64,000 nucleotides of DNA from AV40 sp035568175 (lineage in GTDB: Bacteria > Verrucomicrobiota > Verrucomicrobiia > Chthoniobacterales > UBA10450), in assembly GCA_035568175.1 (NCBI GenBank), contig DATMON010000011.1, forward strand, positions 1 to 64,000, written 5' to 3'. The notes beneath the pieces are model-generated. The model was not told the origin of the DNA and made no database searches. It saw nothing but the letters and a program-made list of their open reading frames with translations. How positions within the stretch are numbered: the first letter of the stretch is position 1; every line of letters starts with the position of its first letter. Below are positions 38,503 through 46,228 of the stretch, in pieces. The position numbers were made by a program, and so were the translations under genes.

Positions 38503-38518
38503 CCAGCATTCATGCCAA
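38503..38518 (-). promoter_or_regulatory. Possible sigma-54 promoter, weak -12
   Basis: Read on the minus strand: TTGGCATGAATGCTGG. The -24 half agrees with the sigma-54 consensus TTGGCACG at seven of eight bases; the -12 half is CTGG where TTGC is expected. The start point would fall only a few bases before the GTG of peptide 3. It was sought because the gene upstream is a sigma-54 activator. Weak on sequence alone. Confidence 0.3.
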
Positions 38519-38618
38519 CTCGAATAAAGGCTCCAAAGCGTGGTGGCTATGTTCCTTCTCGTTCAATTACTTACGGCTCGCAGATTTGGTAATCACGTAA
38601 AATTCATTGCTAGGACAA

Positions 38619-38638
38619 TGGACCTACTTTTAGGCCAC
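38619..38638 (-). promoter_or_regulatory. Candidate activator site upstream of the peptide genes
   Basis: Minus strand GTGGCCTAAAAGTAGGTCCA, an imperfect palindrome (TGGCCTA and TAGGTCCA). Its first eight bases are identical to one arm of the perfect palindrome at 45139-45159, upstream of the export genes. It lies about 100 bp upstream of the possible -24 element, a normal distance for an enhancer site of a sigma-54 activator. Confidence 0.4.
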
Positions 38639-38643
38639 CCTGT

Positions 38644-39675
38644 CTAACATTGAGTCAAGGGTGTGCTTTGATTCTGAGCCATGTTTCGAAGGTGTCGTGC
38701 CAGAGTTGCTCTGGAGATTCCAAGTAGCTTGGCGGTGCGTCGTTGATTGCGATTGGCCTGTTCGTAGACGAAGTGCACGTGTCGCCTGACGGCGCCGGCA
38801 AGACTGAGATCGACGTGTCGGTGACCGTTGGTGCTTTCCGACAGCGCCGCGGATGCGGGACGTTCCGGTTCGTGATGGGTTGGCTCGAGATCGGGCGGAA
38901 AAATGACGTGCTGAGGAAGAATCACTGGGCCGTCGCAAAATAGAGCCATGGTCCGGACGGTGTGATTTAGTTCGCGCAAATTACCGCGCCATTCGTGATG
39001 AACAAGCTTCTCCATTGCCTCGGGGTGGATCGCAGTGATGTTCTTACCCTCTTTGGCGCCGGCAATTTTCAATTCAGCGGCGATCAGAGCCGGTAGTTCT
39101 TCGAGCCGCTCCCGCAGCGGGGGGATAAGCAATGTCAGGCCGTTGAGGCGCTGATAAAGATCTTCCCGAAATTTCCCGTGGCGGACCCGTTCCTGGAGCG
39201 AACAATTCGACGCGGAGAGAATTCGCGCGTTGGATTTGAGCATTCGTTCCGATCCCAATCGCTCGAATTCTCCGTACTCGAGCACACGCAGAATTTTCAC
39301 CTGAGCCAAGGGACTCATCTCCGAGATTTCGTCCAAGAAAAGCGTGCCCCCGTCAGCTAGCTCGAATTTTCCCTTAACGCTTTGCTGGGCGCCGGTGAAC
39401 GCGCCCTTCTCGTGGCCAAACAGCTGACTCTCGAGCAGGGTATCGCTCATGGCCGAGGCATTGAATGAGACAAATGGGCCTTCGGCGCGGGCCGAGGAAT
39501 TGTGGATAGCATGCGCCATTAAAGTCTTCCCGGTGCCGGTCTCGCCCAATAGGACGACCGGCACGTCGGACTTCGCGGCTAAGAGCGCCAGGCGCAAACA
39601 GCGCCCCATCGCAGCATTGCTCGTTGTCAGGTCTTGAACTTTGAGCCGTGAAAGCGTTTCGTGCATTTGATTCAC
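38644..39675 (-). CDS. Sigma-54-dependent transcriptional activator without sensor domain
   Basis: 343 aa. The AAA+ domain starts almost at once (residues about 20-260): Walker A GETGTGKT (44-51), sigma-54-contacting GAFTGA loop (91-96), Walker B GGTLFLDE (109-116), arginine-finger region FREDLYQRL, and WRGNLREL in the lid. A Fis-type helix-turn-helix lies at the C-terminus (about 305-330: NRNQRRTAKLLGISRATLAR). There is no receiver, GAF or PAS domain in front, as in PspF, so activity must be set by expression level or by a partner protein. Its stop is 156 bp from peptide 3 and its start is 1 bp after the HlyD stop, so it belongs to the export operon and is the likely switch for the peptide genes. 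Confidence 0.93.
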   Translation of the reverse strand: MNQMHETLSRLKVQDLTTSNAAMGRCLRLALLAAKSDVPVVLLGETGTGKTLMAHAIHNSSARAEGPFVSFNASAMSDTLLESQLFGHEKGAFTGAQQSVKGKFELADGGTLFLDEISEMSPLAQVKILRVLEYGEFERLGSERMLKSNARILSASNCSLQERVRHGKFREDLYQRLNGLTLLIPPLRERLEELPALIAAELKIAGAKEGKNITAIHPEAMEKLVHHEWRGNLRELNHTVRTMALFCDGPVILPQHVIFPPDLEPTHHEPERPASAALSESTNGHRHVDLSLAGAVRRHVHFVYEQANRNQRRTAKLLGISRATLARHLRNMAQNQSTPLTQC

Positions 39676-39676
39676 G

Positions 39677-40864
39677 TTATTGCTTAAGGTTCTCGTTCAG
39701 TTGACGCACTGGTTCGAAGGCGTACTCGATCATTGTCCGCCCACCGACGATAATATGCGCCTCGCCCTTCATTCCGACTCGAAGCGGAAGAGACAGGCCG
39801 CGTTGCGCTGGCATCGTGGTTTTCTCGAGGGAACCCGTTCCAATAAAACGCGGACCATCGCTTGAACTCACCACCGAAGGGCTGATCCAATCCAGCTTTC
39901 CGGTCACCGCCCCGTACCGCTGATAAGGAAACGCTTCGAAGAAATAACGAACCTTTTGCGCGACAGCGAGCTTCGGAAAGCCGGCCTCAGTTAGAAGCAG
40001 GCGGGCTCGCAGTTGGGCGTTCCGCTGTGCCAGTTGGCAGAGCGTCTGCCCCTGTTGGATCACGCTCCCAACGGTTCGCTGGTCGAGGGAAATGACCACC
40101 CCGTCATACGGACTGCGCACGGTCAGCAAGTTTTGTTGCGAGTTTTCCAAGTCGGCTTTCAGAGCCGCCACGCGGACTTTCAAGTTCCCGATTTCAGAAA
40201 TTTGCTCGCTCCGCACCTTGGCGTGTTCGCTTTCCATTCGCTCGCGATCGAGCTGTGTTTGCTGGACCGTTCGTTGAGAAATACTGAAGTCTTTTTCCGA
40301 GGCGGCCAGATCGAGGCGCGTCTTAATCAGATCGACCTCCGAGATGCCGCCTTCCTGGGCTAATTTCTCTATTCGCGCGACCAAATCGCGACTGGTCTTG
40401 GTGTGGTTCTCTCGAAAATTTACCTCGCTTTTGGCCTGTTCGATCTCAGCCAGCTTTATATTGAGCTGAGCTTTGTAGGCAGTCTCGCTTCGCTCGAGTC
40501 CGTCCCGTTTTGTTCGCAAATCTTCGCTTAATGTCTGAAATTGTGTGTCCAAGGCGTGAATTTCGTCTGAGCGAAGTACAAACAGCTCGGAGCCTTTACT
40601 CACGGTCTGACCTTCCGTCACCGAAACTCGAGTAATGATGCCCTGATGCGCCGCCTGAATTGGATCGGCCCCAGTGGCCGGCACCAAGATGAACGGACAA
40701 TGCACCGTCTCCGGCAGTCGTATTAGCAGGGCGAGCAGAAGCGCCGTGAAAAATGCTCCGATCAAAAGCCAGGCCGTTCTCCGAACGATCCACGGTGGCG
40801 GGTCTTGTGGCAGCATCTCGGATTCCGCTTCGAAAGAACCGCGTTGTGGTGCATTCAAATTCAT
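39677..40864 (-). CDS. HlyD-family membrane fusion protein
   Basis: 395 aa. Short cytoplasmic N-terminus, one membrane helix (about residues 30-50), a lipoyl half (HQGIITRVSVTEGQTVSKGS), a long coiled coil of about 150 residues (about 105-255), the second lipoyl half (TVRSPYDGVVISLDQRTVGSVIQ region) and a beta-barrel domain. This is the periplasmic adaptor of type I secretion, joining the ABC exporter to an outer-membrane channel. No TolC-like gene is present in the window, so the channel is supplied from elsewhere. It lies 13 bp downstream of the ABC exporter gene and 1 bp upstream of the sigma-54 activator gene. Confidence 0.93.
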   Translation of the reverse strand: MNLNAPQRGSFEAESEMLPQDPPPWIVRRTAWLLIGAFFTALLLALLIRLPETVHCPFILVPATGADPIQAAHQGIITRVSVTEGQTVSKGSELFVLRSDEIHALDTQFQTLSEDLRTKRDGLERSETAYKAQLNIKLAEIEQAKSEVNFRENHTKTSRDLVARIEKLAQEGGISEVDLIKTRLDLAASEKDFSISQRTVQQTQLDRERMESEHAKVRSEQISEIGNLKVRVAALKADLENSQQNLLTVRSPYDGVVISLDQRTVGSVIQQGQTLCQLAQRNAQLRARLLLTEAGFPKLAVAQKVRYFFEAFPYQRYGAVTGKLDWISPSVVSSSDGPRFIGTGSLEKTTMPAQRGLSLPLRVGMKGEAHIIVGGRTMIEYAFEPVRQLNENLKQ

Positions 40865-40877
40865 CGTGAATGTTTCA

Positions 40878-43800
40878 TCAAACGCCCAGCTGCTGGCTAG
40901 ACAGGTAATAATATAGGCCGCGTTGATTCATCAGTTCGTCATGCGTTCCGGTCTCGGCGACGCTTCCTCTTTCCAAAACTACGATGGCATCGGCTTCACG
41001 GATGGTGCTGAGCCGATGCGCAATCACAATGGTGGTTCGGCCCGCCGTCAGTCGACCAAGATTGTCCTGGATTGCGCGCTCCGATTCGGTGTCGAGCGAA
41101 CTGGTTGCTTCATCAAAAATCAGGATCGGCGGGTTATTGTAAATCGCGCGGGCGATTGCGACACGCTGTTTCTGGCCGCCGGAAAGGGCCAGACCGGACT
41201 CGCCGATCTTCGTTTCGTAACCGAGCGGCAGCCGCATGATGAAATCGTGCGCAGCCGCCGCCTGCGCCGCGGTCAGGACTTGATCAAGATCGGGCTCGAC
41301 ATCGCCGAAGGCAATGTTGCGCGCGATTGTGTCGTTGAAGATATGATTTTCTTGCAGCACCATTCCGATGTGCCGCCGCACGTCGCGGTAATTCAGAGTC
41401 CGAAGATCGACATTGTCGAAGTAGATCGCGCCCTCGGTCGGTTCCAGCAAGCCGGCGACCAATTTGATCAGCGTCGTTTTTCCCGAACCGCTGCGGCCGG
41501 CAAACGCCACCATTTTTCCGGGACTAATGTCGAGATTGATATCGTTCAAGATGTTCGGTGCTTCCGGACCGCCGTATTTGAAACAAACTCCGCGCAGCTG
41601 GATTCGCCCTTCCAAACTGTGCACCGGCACTAATCGAGATCGATCGTGTCCCTGTTCCGGTTCTTGCTCGAAAATGTCGTTTAGTCGATTTAGCAAGACC
41701 GACGCGAATTGCATGTTGTCCCACACGCCGAGCGTTCGAAGAATTCCCGAATAAGCCATCGCGGTCAGCGAGCTAAAGGCAACGAAGCCGCCCACGCTCA
41801 GATGCCCCTGAATCACCTGCGTTGCGCCGACCCACAGAAAAATCGCCGTCGAAAGCAAACCAATGCTTTGCAAGACGCTGTCGTAAGACATCACGATGAA
41901 GCTGGCGCGGAACATTTGTTTCGAAACAGAAAGGAACTCATTCAGCATCGCGTCACGGAACCCACTCTCGGCTGAGGCGGCTTTGACGGCTTCAATTCCT
42001 TTGATCGCATCGATCTGGTGTGAGCTGTATTTGCCCTGACTCTCTTCCACTCCGGCGAATAAAGGCCGCAACACTTTCACTGAAAAAATCATGAGCCCGG
42101 CATAGAGCGGAGTAGTAGCCAGGAAAGCGATCGTGAGAAGCGGGCTGTAGATAGCCATCAAAAAGATCGCGCCGATCAGATAAATCAGCGCGAGCAGCGC
42201 GCCGATTCCTTGTTGCACCGCGAACTGCCTGACCTGGCGGGCGCCGTCGAGGCGCCGCTGAATATCGCCGGTGCGCCTGCTGGTAAAATAAGTCATTGGC
42301 AACGACAGAAGTTTTCGACTGAGGAAATCGAGAATCGCGGTATCCAGACGCACGGCCGCAAACGCGAGCAGGTACTCTTGGGCCAGCGTTGACAGTTGGA
42401 CAAAAGCGACGGCCGCTAGCATTCCAATCAGAATTGTCCGCAACAAGCCGAGGTCGTTTTCGACGATCACTTTGTCGACGACCATTTGGGTGAATACAGG
42501 GAACACCAACTGTAAAACACTGACCGCCGTAGCTAAACCGAGCACCTGGAACAGCAACGTCTTGAACCGGGCCAGAAAAGGAAGCATCCACGTCAGCGCG
42601 GGTTTGGCCTCTGGCGCCTGGTCGAACGCCGTCGTGTAATCGAAAAGGGCCGCGTAGCCAGTCCATTTTGCTTCAAATTCGCTGCGTGGAAGCTTGCGCA
42701 GACCGAGACCTGGGTCGGCCACTCGCACAAATTCTGGATCGACATCGTAGAGGACAATCCAGTGATTACCCTCCCAATGGACGATCGCCGGCAATGGCAT
42801 CATCGGTAAGTTCCGGAGCGAAACTTTGAGTGCCCGCGCAGCCAATCCAAGTTCAGTGGCCGCACGGACGAGAGCTTTCAAACTCGTGCCGTCTGTCGCC
42901 GTGTGGCAAAGCTGGCGGATTCGCGCCAGACTCACTTTTCGGCCGAAATGGCGGCAAATCATTCCCAGACTTGCCGCACCGCAATCCATCTCGTCGATTT
43001 GCTGAACGTGCTCGATCTTGGGGATGCGCTTCGGCTTTTTTCGGAAATAACCGCGCTCATCCTCAAAAGGTTCTTCTTTGCCGTCGCTTTCAACCGCGCG
43101 CTCTTCGCCGTCGAGCTCGGTCTTGTCTGTGCGGCGCGATTCGGCCGGAAGAAGTTCCTCAGTGAAGTCGAGCGGAATACGGGCTTCACTTTTCGCCTCG
43201 TACATGGCGAGCCGTTCGGCCAAAAGCTTGTCGAATTCCGGGAACCGGTTTCGCAGATCGAGAACCGCTTGCGGTTCGAGCGCGAACAATTGGCAATCGG
43301 TGAATGCCATAATGGATGCAGCCCGCGGCGCGTTGTTTAAGATCGACAACTCGCCAAAAAAATCGCCCTCGCGATAAAATGCGACGTTACGCTCGTGTCC
43401 GTTTCCATCGCCGATGAAGGCGCGGGCGCGTCCCTTCTCGATCACGTACATCGGGCCGGCGGCCTCGCCTTGGCGAATGATCAGGTTGCCCTTGGCAAAA
43501 CCCACCGGCACTAAGCGATCGATCATGCCGCGCAGAGCGGGCCCGGGCAGCCGGCCAAAATTACTGAATTGATAGAGGAAACTCTGCACGGCACGGTTGC
43601 GGCCTATCATTTCGATGTAATGCCGGAGGTCGGGCGCCTGAGCGACTAGTTGAAGGAAATCGTTTCGATCGATTCGCAGGACATCGACCGCAGTACTGCA
43701 ACGCACGGTTGCCGTGCGTTTGCCTCCCTCTGCCAGCGCGGCCTCGCCAAAACTGTCTCCTGGCTTTAATACTCCAAGCGGGATTTCTTCGCCGTCCGTT

Positions 43801-43994
43801 TTGATTTTCACTGCGCGGGCCCGACCGTTAGTCAAGATGTAAAACGCATCCGCGGGTTCGTCTTGTCTGACAATCACGTCGCCGAAGTCGTAATGTTCCT
43901 CCTGCAACAGCGGCTCGAGCACGGCAAAATGCTCGTCCGAAAGAAATCGGAAAGCCGAGGACCGACGAATCATGTTCGTTTCTGATTTTTTCAT
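40878..43994 (-). CDS. C39 peptidase ABC exporter with two cNMP-binding-type domains
   Basis: 1038 aa from the ATG at 43994, chosen because it forms an ATGA overlap with the preceding gene; a GTG at 44018 would add eight residues. Two cyclic-nucleotide-binding-type beta-barrels lie at about residues 15-135 and 150-265 (GDSFGEAALAEGGKRTATVR and GDFFGELSILNNAPRAASI). A C39 peptidase at about 325-455 has the full active site: Gln332, Cys338 in DEMDCGAAS, His411 in GNHWIVL and Asp427 in VADPG. Six membrane helices follow (about 470-770), then the ATPase: Walker A GRSGSGKTT (833-841), signature LSGGQ (937-941), Walker B ILIFDE, H-loop His993. It should cut leaders after the double glycine and export the cores. 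The three peptides downstream are the obvious substrates. Confidence 0.93.
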   Translation of the reverse strand: MKKSETNMIRRSSAFRFLSDEHFAVLEPLLQEEHYDFGDVIVRQDEPADAFYILTNGRARAVKIKTDGEEIPLGVLKPGDSFGEAALAEGGKRTATVRCSTAVDVLRIDRNDFLQLVAQAPDLRHYIEMIGRNRAVQSFLYQFSNFGRLPGPALRGMIDRLVPVGFAKGNLIIRQGEAAGPMYVIEKGRARAFIGDGNGHERNVAFYREGDFFGELSILNNAPRAASIMAFTDCQLFALEPQAVLDLRNRFPEFDKLLAERLAMYEAKSEARIPLDFTEELLPAESRRTDKTELDGEERAVESDGKEEPFEDERGYFRKKPKRIPKIEHVQQIDEMDCGAASLGMICRHFGRKVSLARIRQLCHTATDGTSLKALVRAATELGLAARALKVSLRNLPMMPLPAIVHWEGNHWIVLYDVDPEFVRVADPGLGLRKLPRSEFEAKWTGYAALFDYTTAFDQAPEAKPALTWMLPFLARFKTLLFQVLGLATAVSVLQLVFPVFTQMVVDKVIVENDLGLLRTILIGMLAAVAFVQLSTLAQEYLLAFAAVRLDTAILDFLSRKLLSLPMTYFTSRRTGDIQRRLDGARQVRQFAVQQGIGALLALIYLIGAIFLMAIYSPLLTIAFLATTPLYAGLMIFSVKVLRPLFAGVEESQGKYSSHQIDAIKGIEAVKAASAESGFRDAMLNEFLSVSKQMFRASFIVMSYDSVLQSIGLLSTAIFLWVGATQVIQGHLSVGGFVAFSSLTAMAYSGILRTLGVWDNMQFASVLLNRLNDIFEQEPEQGHDRSRLVPVHSLEGRIQLRGVCFKYGGPEAPNILNDINLDISPGKMVAFAGRSGSGKTTLIKLVAGLLEPTEGAIYFDNVDLRTLNYRDVRRHIGMVLQENHIFNDTIARNIAFGDVEPDLDQVLTAAQAAAAHDFIMRLPLGYETKIGESGLALSGGQKQRVAIARAIYNNPPILIFDEATSSLDTESERAIQDNLGRLTAGRTTIVIAHRLSTIREADAIVVLERGSVAETGTHDELMNQRGLYYYLSSQQLGV

Positions 43995-45088
43995 TCGCTT
44001 GAAACTGACGCTCCGCACAGGCCGATCTGGACATGGTCGCTCGCCAGCGCGGAAAACTGTCGCTCCAGCAAATGCTCGTCGATGCGGCGCTGAATGTCCG
44101 GGTTGGTCGGGTCGGGCTCAATTTTTTTCGCGATCCTATACAGCTCGAAACCTTCGCCGCGCGGCAATGGGTCCAGCACGTCCCCTCCGGCAGCGCTCCA
44201 GAATTTCTGCTTCAATTCTTCGGGGACTGCTTCGTGCAGAAAAGTGATCCGCCGATAAGGATAGCGGGCATCGGCCGCCACTTCTTCCATCGACATGCCA
44301 TCTTGCCGAATGCAGAGCAACGCTTCTTTGGCCGCTTCGCTCGATTCCAATTCAATCACTTCGGCCTCGAATTGCGTTAACGGCATGCGCAAGCTGGCTA
44401 ATTGTTTGTTCCGGGCTTCGGAGGTCAGCGCTTTTTCGCAAAGACTTTGATAAGCAACCTCCATCGCTAGCATTTCGTCGAGCCAGTTCTCATCGCGACC
44501 GACGCGCGACAGCCAATCGTTCAACTTTGGTTCGGCAACTTTAGTTCGATCAAAAAACGCTCTTCGCTCTGCGCTGATTTTCTCGGGGTCAAGATTGTTT
44601 TCACCAGTCGCCGCGAGCGCGGCTAGGCGCCACATCAGCCGCCTATTCAAGCCATAGAGCTCATCTGAAAAAATAAGCTCCGCAGTGAAAAGCTCGCGCT
44701 GTTCGGGCGACGCCGAACCAAGATCGACATCGGGCAGCTCAATTTTTTCGTCGATGGTTAAGCGCCAATGCTGTCGCGTAAAGTAGTCGGTGAAATCTGC
44801 GAGATTCAACCCGCGGGCTTCCAGCCATTGCTCTGTCTCCTCCGCCGTAATCAAATCGTGTGCGTAGCGGAAAAGCTCCGCTGCGTCGTCGATCGCGTCA
44901 TGATCGAGTTCCAAATCCTGCTGCTCCGCCCGCTTTTCGGCTTCTAAACCAGTAAGAAATTGTCGCCAATTCGAATCCAGTTCAGCGCGAAACAGCGCCG
45001 CGTCGATCAGGTCGCGCACCTTGTACTCCCTTCCTCGACAAGCGCACATTGCGAGCGCGCCGGCAGAGGCTGATTCGGTCGGAGGCAT
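43991..45088 (-). CDS. SurA/parvulin-like peptidyl-prolyl isomerase homologue
   Basis: 365 aa, mostly helical and acidic. The C-terminal third has a parvulin-like pattern (AADARYPYRRITFLHEAVPEE, then SAAGGDVLDPLPRGEGFELY and RIAKKIEPD). The long helical N-terminal part resembles the chaperone region of SurA/PrsA-type proteins. There is no signal peptide, so it is probably cytoplasmic, unlike classical SurA. Key parvulin residues are not clearly conserved, so it may be a chaperone without isomerase activity. It overlaps the ABC exporter start by four bases (ATGA), placing it first in the export operon. A role in holding the precursors unfolded for the exporter is a reasonable guess. Confidence 0.65.
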   Translation of the reverse strand: MPPTESASAGALAMCACRGREYKVRDLIDAALFRAELDSNWRQFLTGLEAEKRAEQQDLELDHDAIDDAAELFRYAHDLITAEETEQWLEARGLNLADFTDYFTRQHWRLTIDEKIELPDVDLGSASPEQRELFTAELIFSDELYGLNRRLMWRLAALAATGENNLDPEKISAERRAFFDRTKVAEPKLNDWLSRVGRDENWLDEMLAMEVAYQSLCEKALTSEARNKQLASLRMPLTQFEAEVIELESSEAAKEALLCIRQDGMSMEEVAADARYPYRRITFLHEAVPEELKQKFWSAAGGDVLDPLPRGEGFELYRIAKKIEPDPTNPDIQRRIDEHLLERQFSALASDHVQIGLCGASVSSE

Positions 45089-45138
45089 TGAATTTGGGCC
45101 GGTTTATATGAGCTTTCCGGAGAAAAGTCGAGATAATC

Positions 45139-45159
45139 GTGGCCTCAATTCTAGGCCAC
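45139..45159. promoter_or_regulatory. Perfect palindrome upstream of the export operon
   Basis: Arms GTGGCCT and AGGCCAC are exact inverted repeats around a 7-nt AT-rich centre. It lies 51 bp upstream of the parvulin-like gene's start on the minus strand. No T-run follows on either strand, so it looks like a protein-binding site and not a terminator. One arm plus the next base (GTGGCCTA) recurs upstream of the peptide genes. Confidence 0.45.
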
Positions 45160-45265
45160 AAAGATCGTCGCTAAAGCAGCATCCGCCTTAAGTCCGGTTA
45201 TCTCTAGACGTCAATGTCTCGGACACACGTGGTCGCCGATTCTGACTAACCTCTTCCGTATCTGC

Positions 45266-46228
45266 TTAGAATTTGAGTGATAGCTCAAGCGACCCGCCAA
45301 CGTTCGCCACATTGTAATCGAACACTGTGTGGTTACCCTCATTGTGCGCAAAAGAACTGATTGCACTCAGTGCGCCCCAGTTGGTGAAACGGTAAGTAGC
45401 TGAAGCCGAAAGAATCTCGCTCACATCGGTCCGTCCATTTTGATGATAGTCGCGCACGACCACGCGGCCGCCCGCCTGGATCAAAAAGGCCCGTGTCAGG
45501 TTGACCGAGTAGGCAACATAGGCTTCATAATCGTTGCGCCTCGGAAATTGGTGATCCGCCCCAACGCTTAGATTCGCGTCCGCGCCAAGCGAAACCTGCT
45601 GGGCGCGGCCCAATTTAAACGGCAGTTCCGCGTCCAAGAGAATCTGGTGATTGGAAAAAAACTCGTTGCCGAGCTCGTCGGCAAACGTCAGACGGTTGAA
45701 ATCGTACCAAGCCCGCAGCATCAAGTTATGGAGGCCCGGCATGAAATAAGCCAGGCCAGCCTGGCAATCGAGGCTTCCAAAATTGAATGAGGTGTACTTG
45801 TCATAATAAAAGACCTGCTCCTGTGCACCAATGTGCGCGTAAAGAGTCTGCGTAAGTTTTGAATCGTAAAACGCGCCTACCGTCGGCGCCACCACGAGAT
45901 CGCTTGCCTCTCCGCGGTTTGTGAGGGCGACGTTCGAGGTGAAAAAAATAGGAGTCGTGAACAAGGCACTAAACGGCTGATGTGCTTCAGCGGGTTTTAA
46001 GATTTGCTGATCGCCTAAATCGGCATCGTTGGGGCTGGCCGGCACCTCATTGCCAATCCCTCCAGGAGAAGGCATTGTCCCCTGGACCAGAGGTTGGTTC
46101 TGGGCTTGAACGAGTGCCATCTGATTCAGCTGAGCAGTCTGAGCTTGGGCAGAGAAGAGGGGTGTGATCAGGAACAGCATGATTGCCCAGCCTGCTGAAC
46201 AGGAAATTCTTATGTGGTGCATTCTCAT
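45266..46228 (-). CDS. Outer-membrane beta-barrel protein
   Basis: 320 aa. A signal peptide covers about residues 1-30 (AIMLFLITPLFSAQAQ). A Gln/Pro-rich linker follows, then from about residue 90 a series of amphipathic strands with aromatic girdles (YAHIGAQEQVFYYDKY, AWYDFNRLTFADE, YEAYVAYSVNLTRAF) ending in the typical C-terminal signature (LELSLKF, final Phe). I estimate 10-14 strands. No POTRA domains, so it is not a two-partner TpsB. Its start overlaps the giant protein's stop by four bases (ATGA), strongly suggesting the two act together. It may anchor or export the giant protein; that is inference from coupling only. Confidence 0.8.
   Translation of the reverse strand: MRMHHIRISCSAGWAIMLFLITPLFSAQAQTAQLNQMALVQAQNQPLVQGTMPSPGGIGNEVPASPNDADLGDQQILKPAEAHQPFSALFTTPIFFTSNVALTNRGEASDLVVAPTVGAFYDSKLTQTLYAHIGAQEQVFYYDKYTSFNFGSLDCQAGLAYFMPGLHNLMLRAWYDFNRLTFADELGNEFFSNHQILLDAELPFKLGRAQQVSLGADANLSVGADHQFPRRNDYEAYVAYSVNLTRAFLIQAGGRVVVRDYHQNGRTDVSEILSASATYRFTNWGALSAISSFAHNEGNHTVFDYNVANVGGSLELSLKF

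Noticed and set aside
45266..46228. Outer-membrane barrel as the TolC channel of the peptide exporter
   Set aside because: TolC-type channels are about 430-500 aa and largely alpha-helical with coiled coils. This protein is a 320-aa beta-strand barrel coupled to the giant gene instead.
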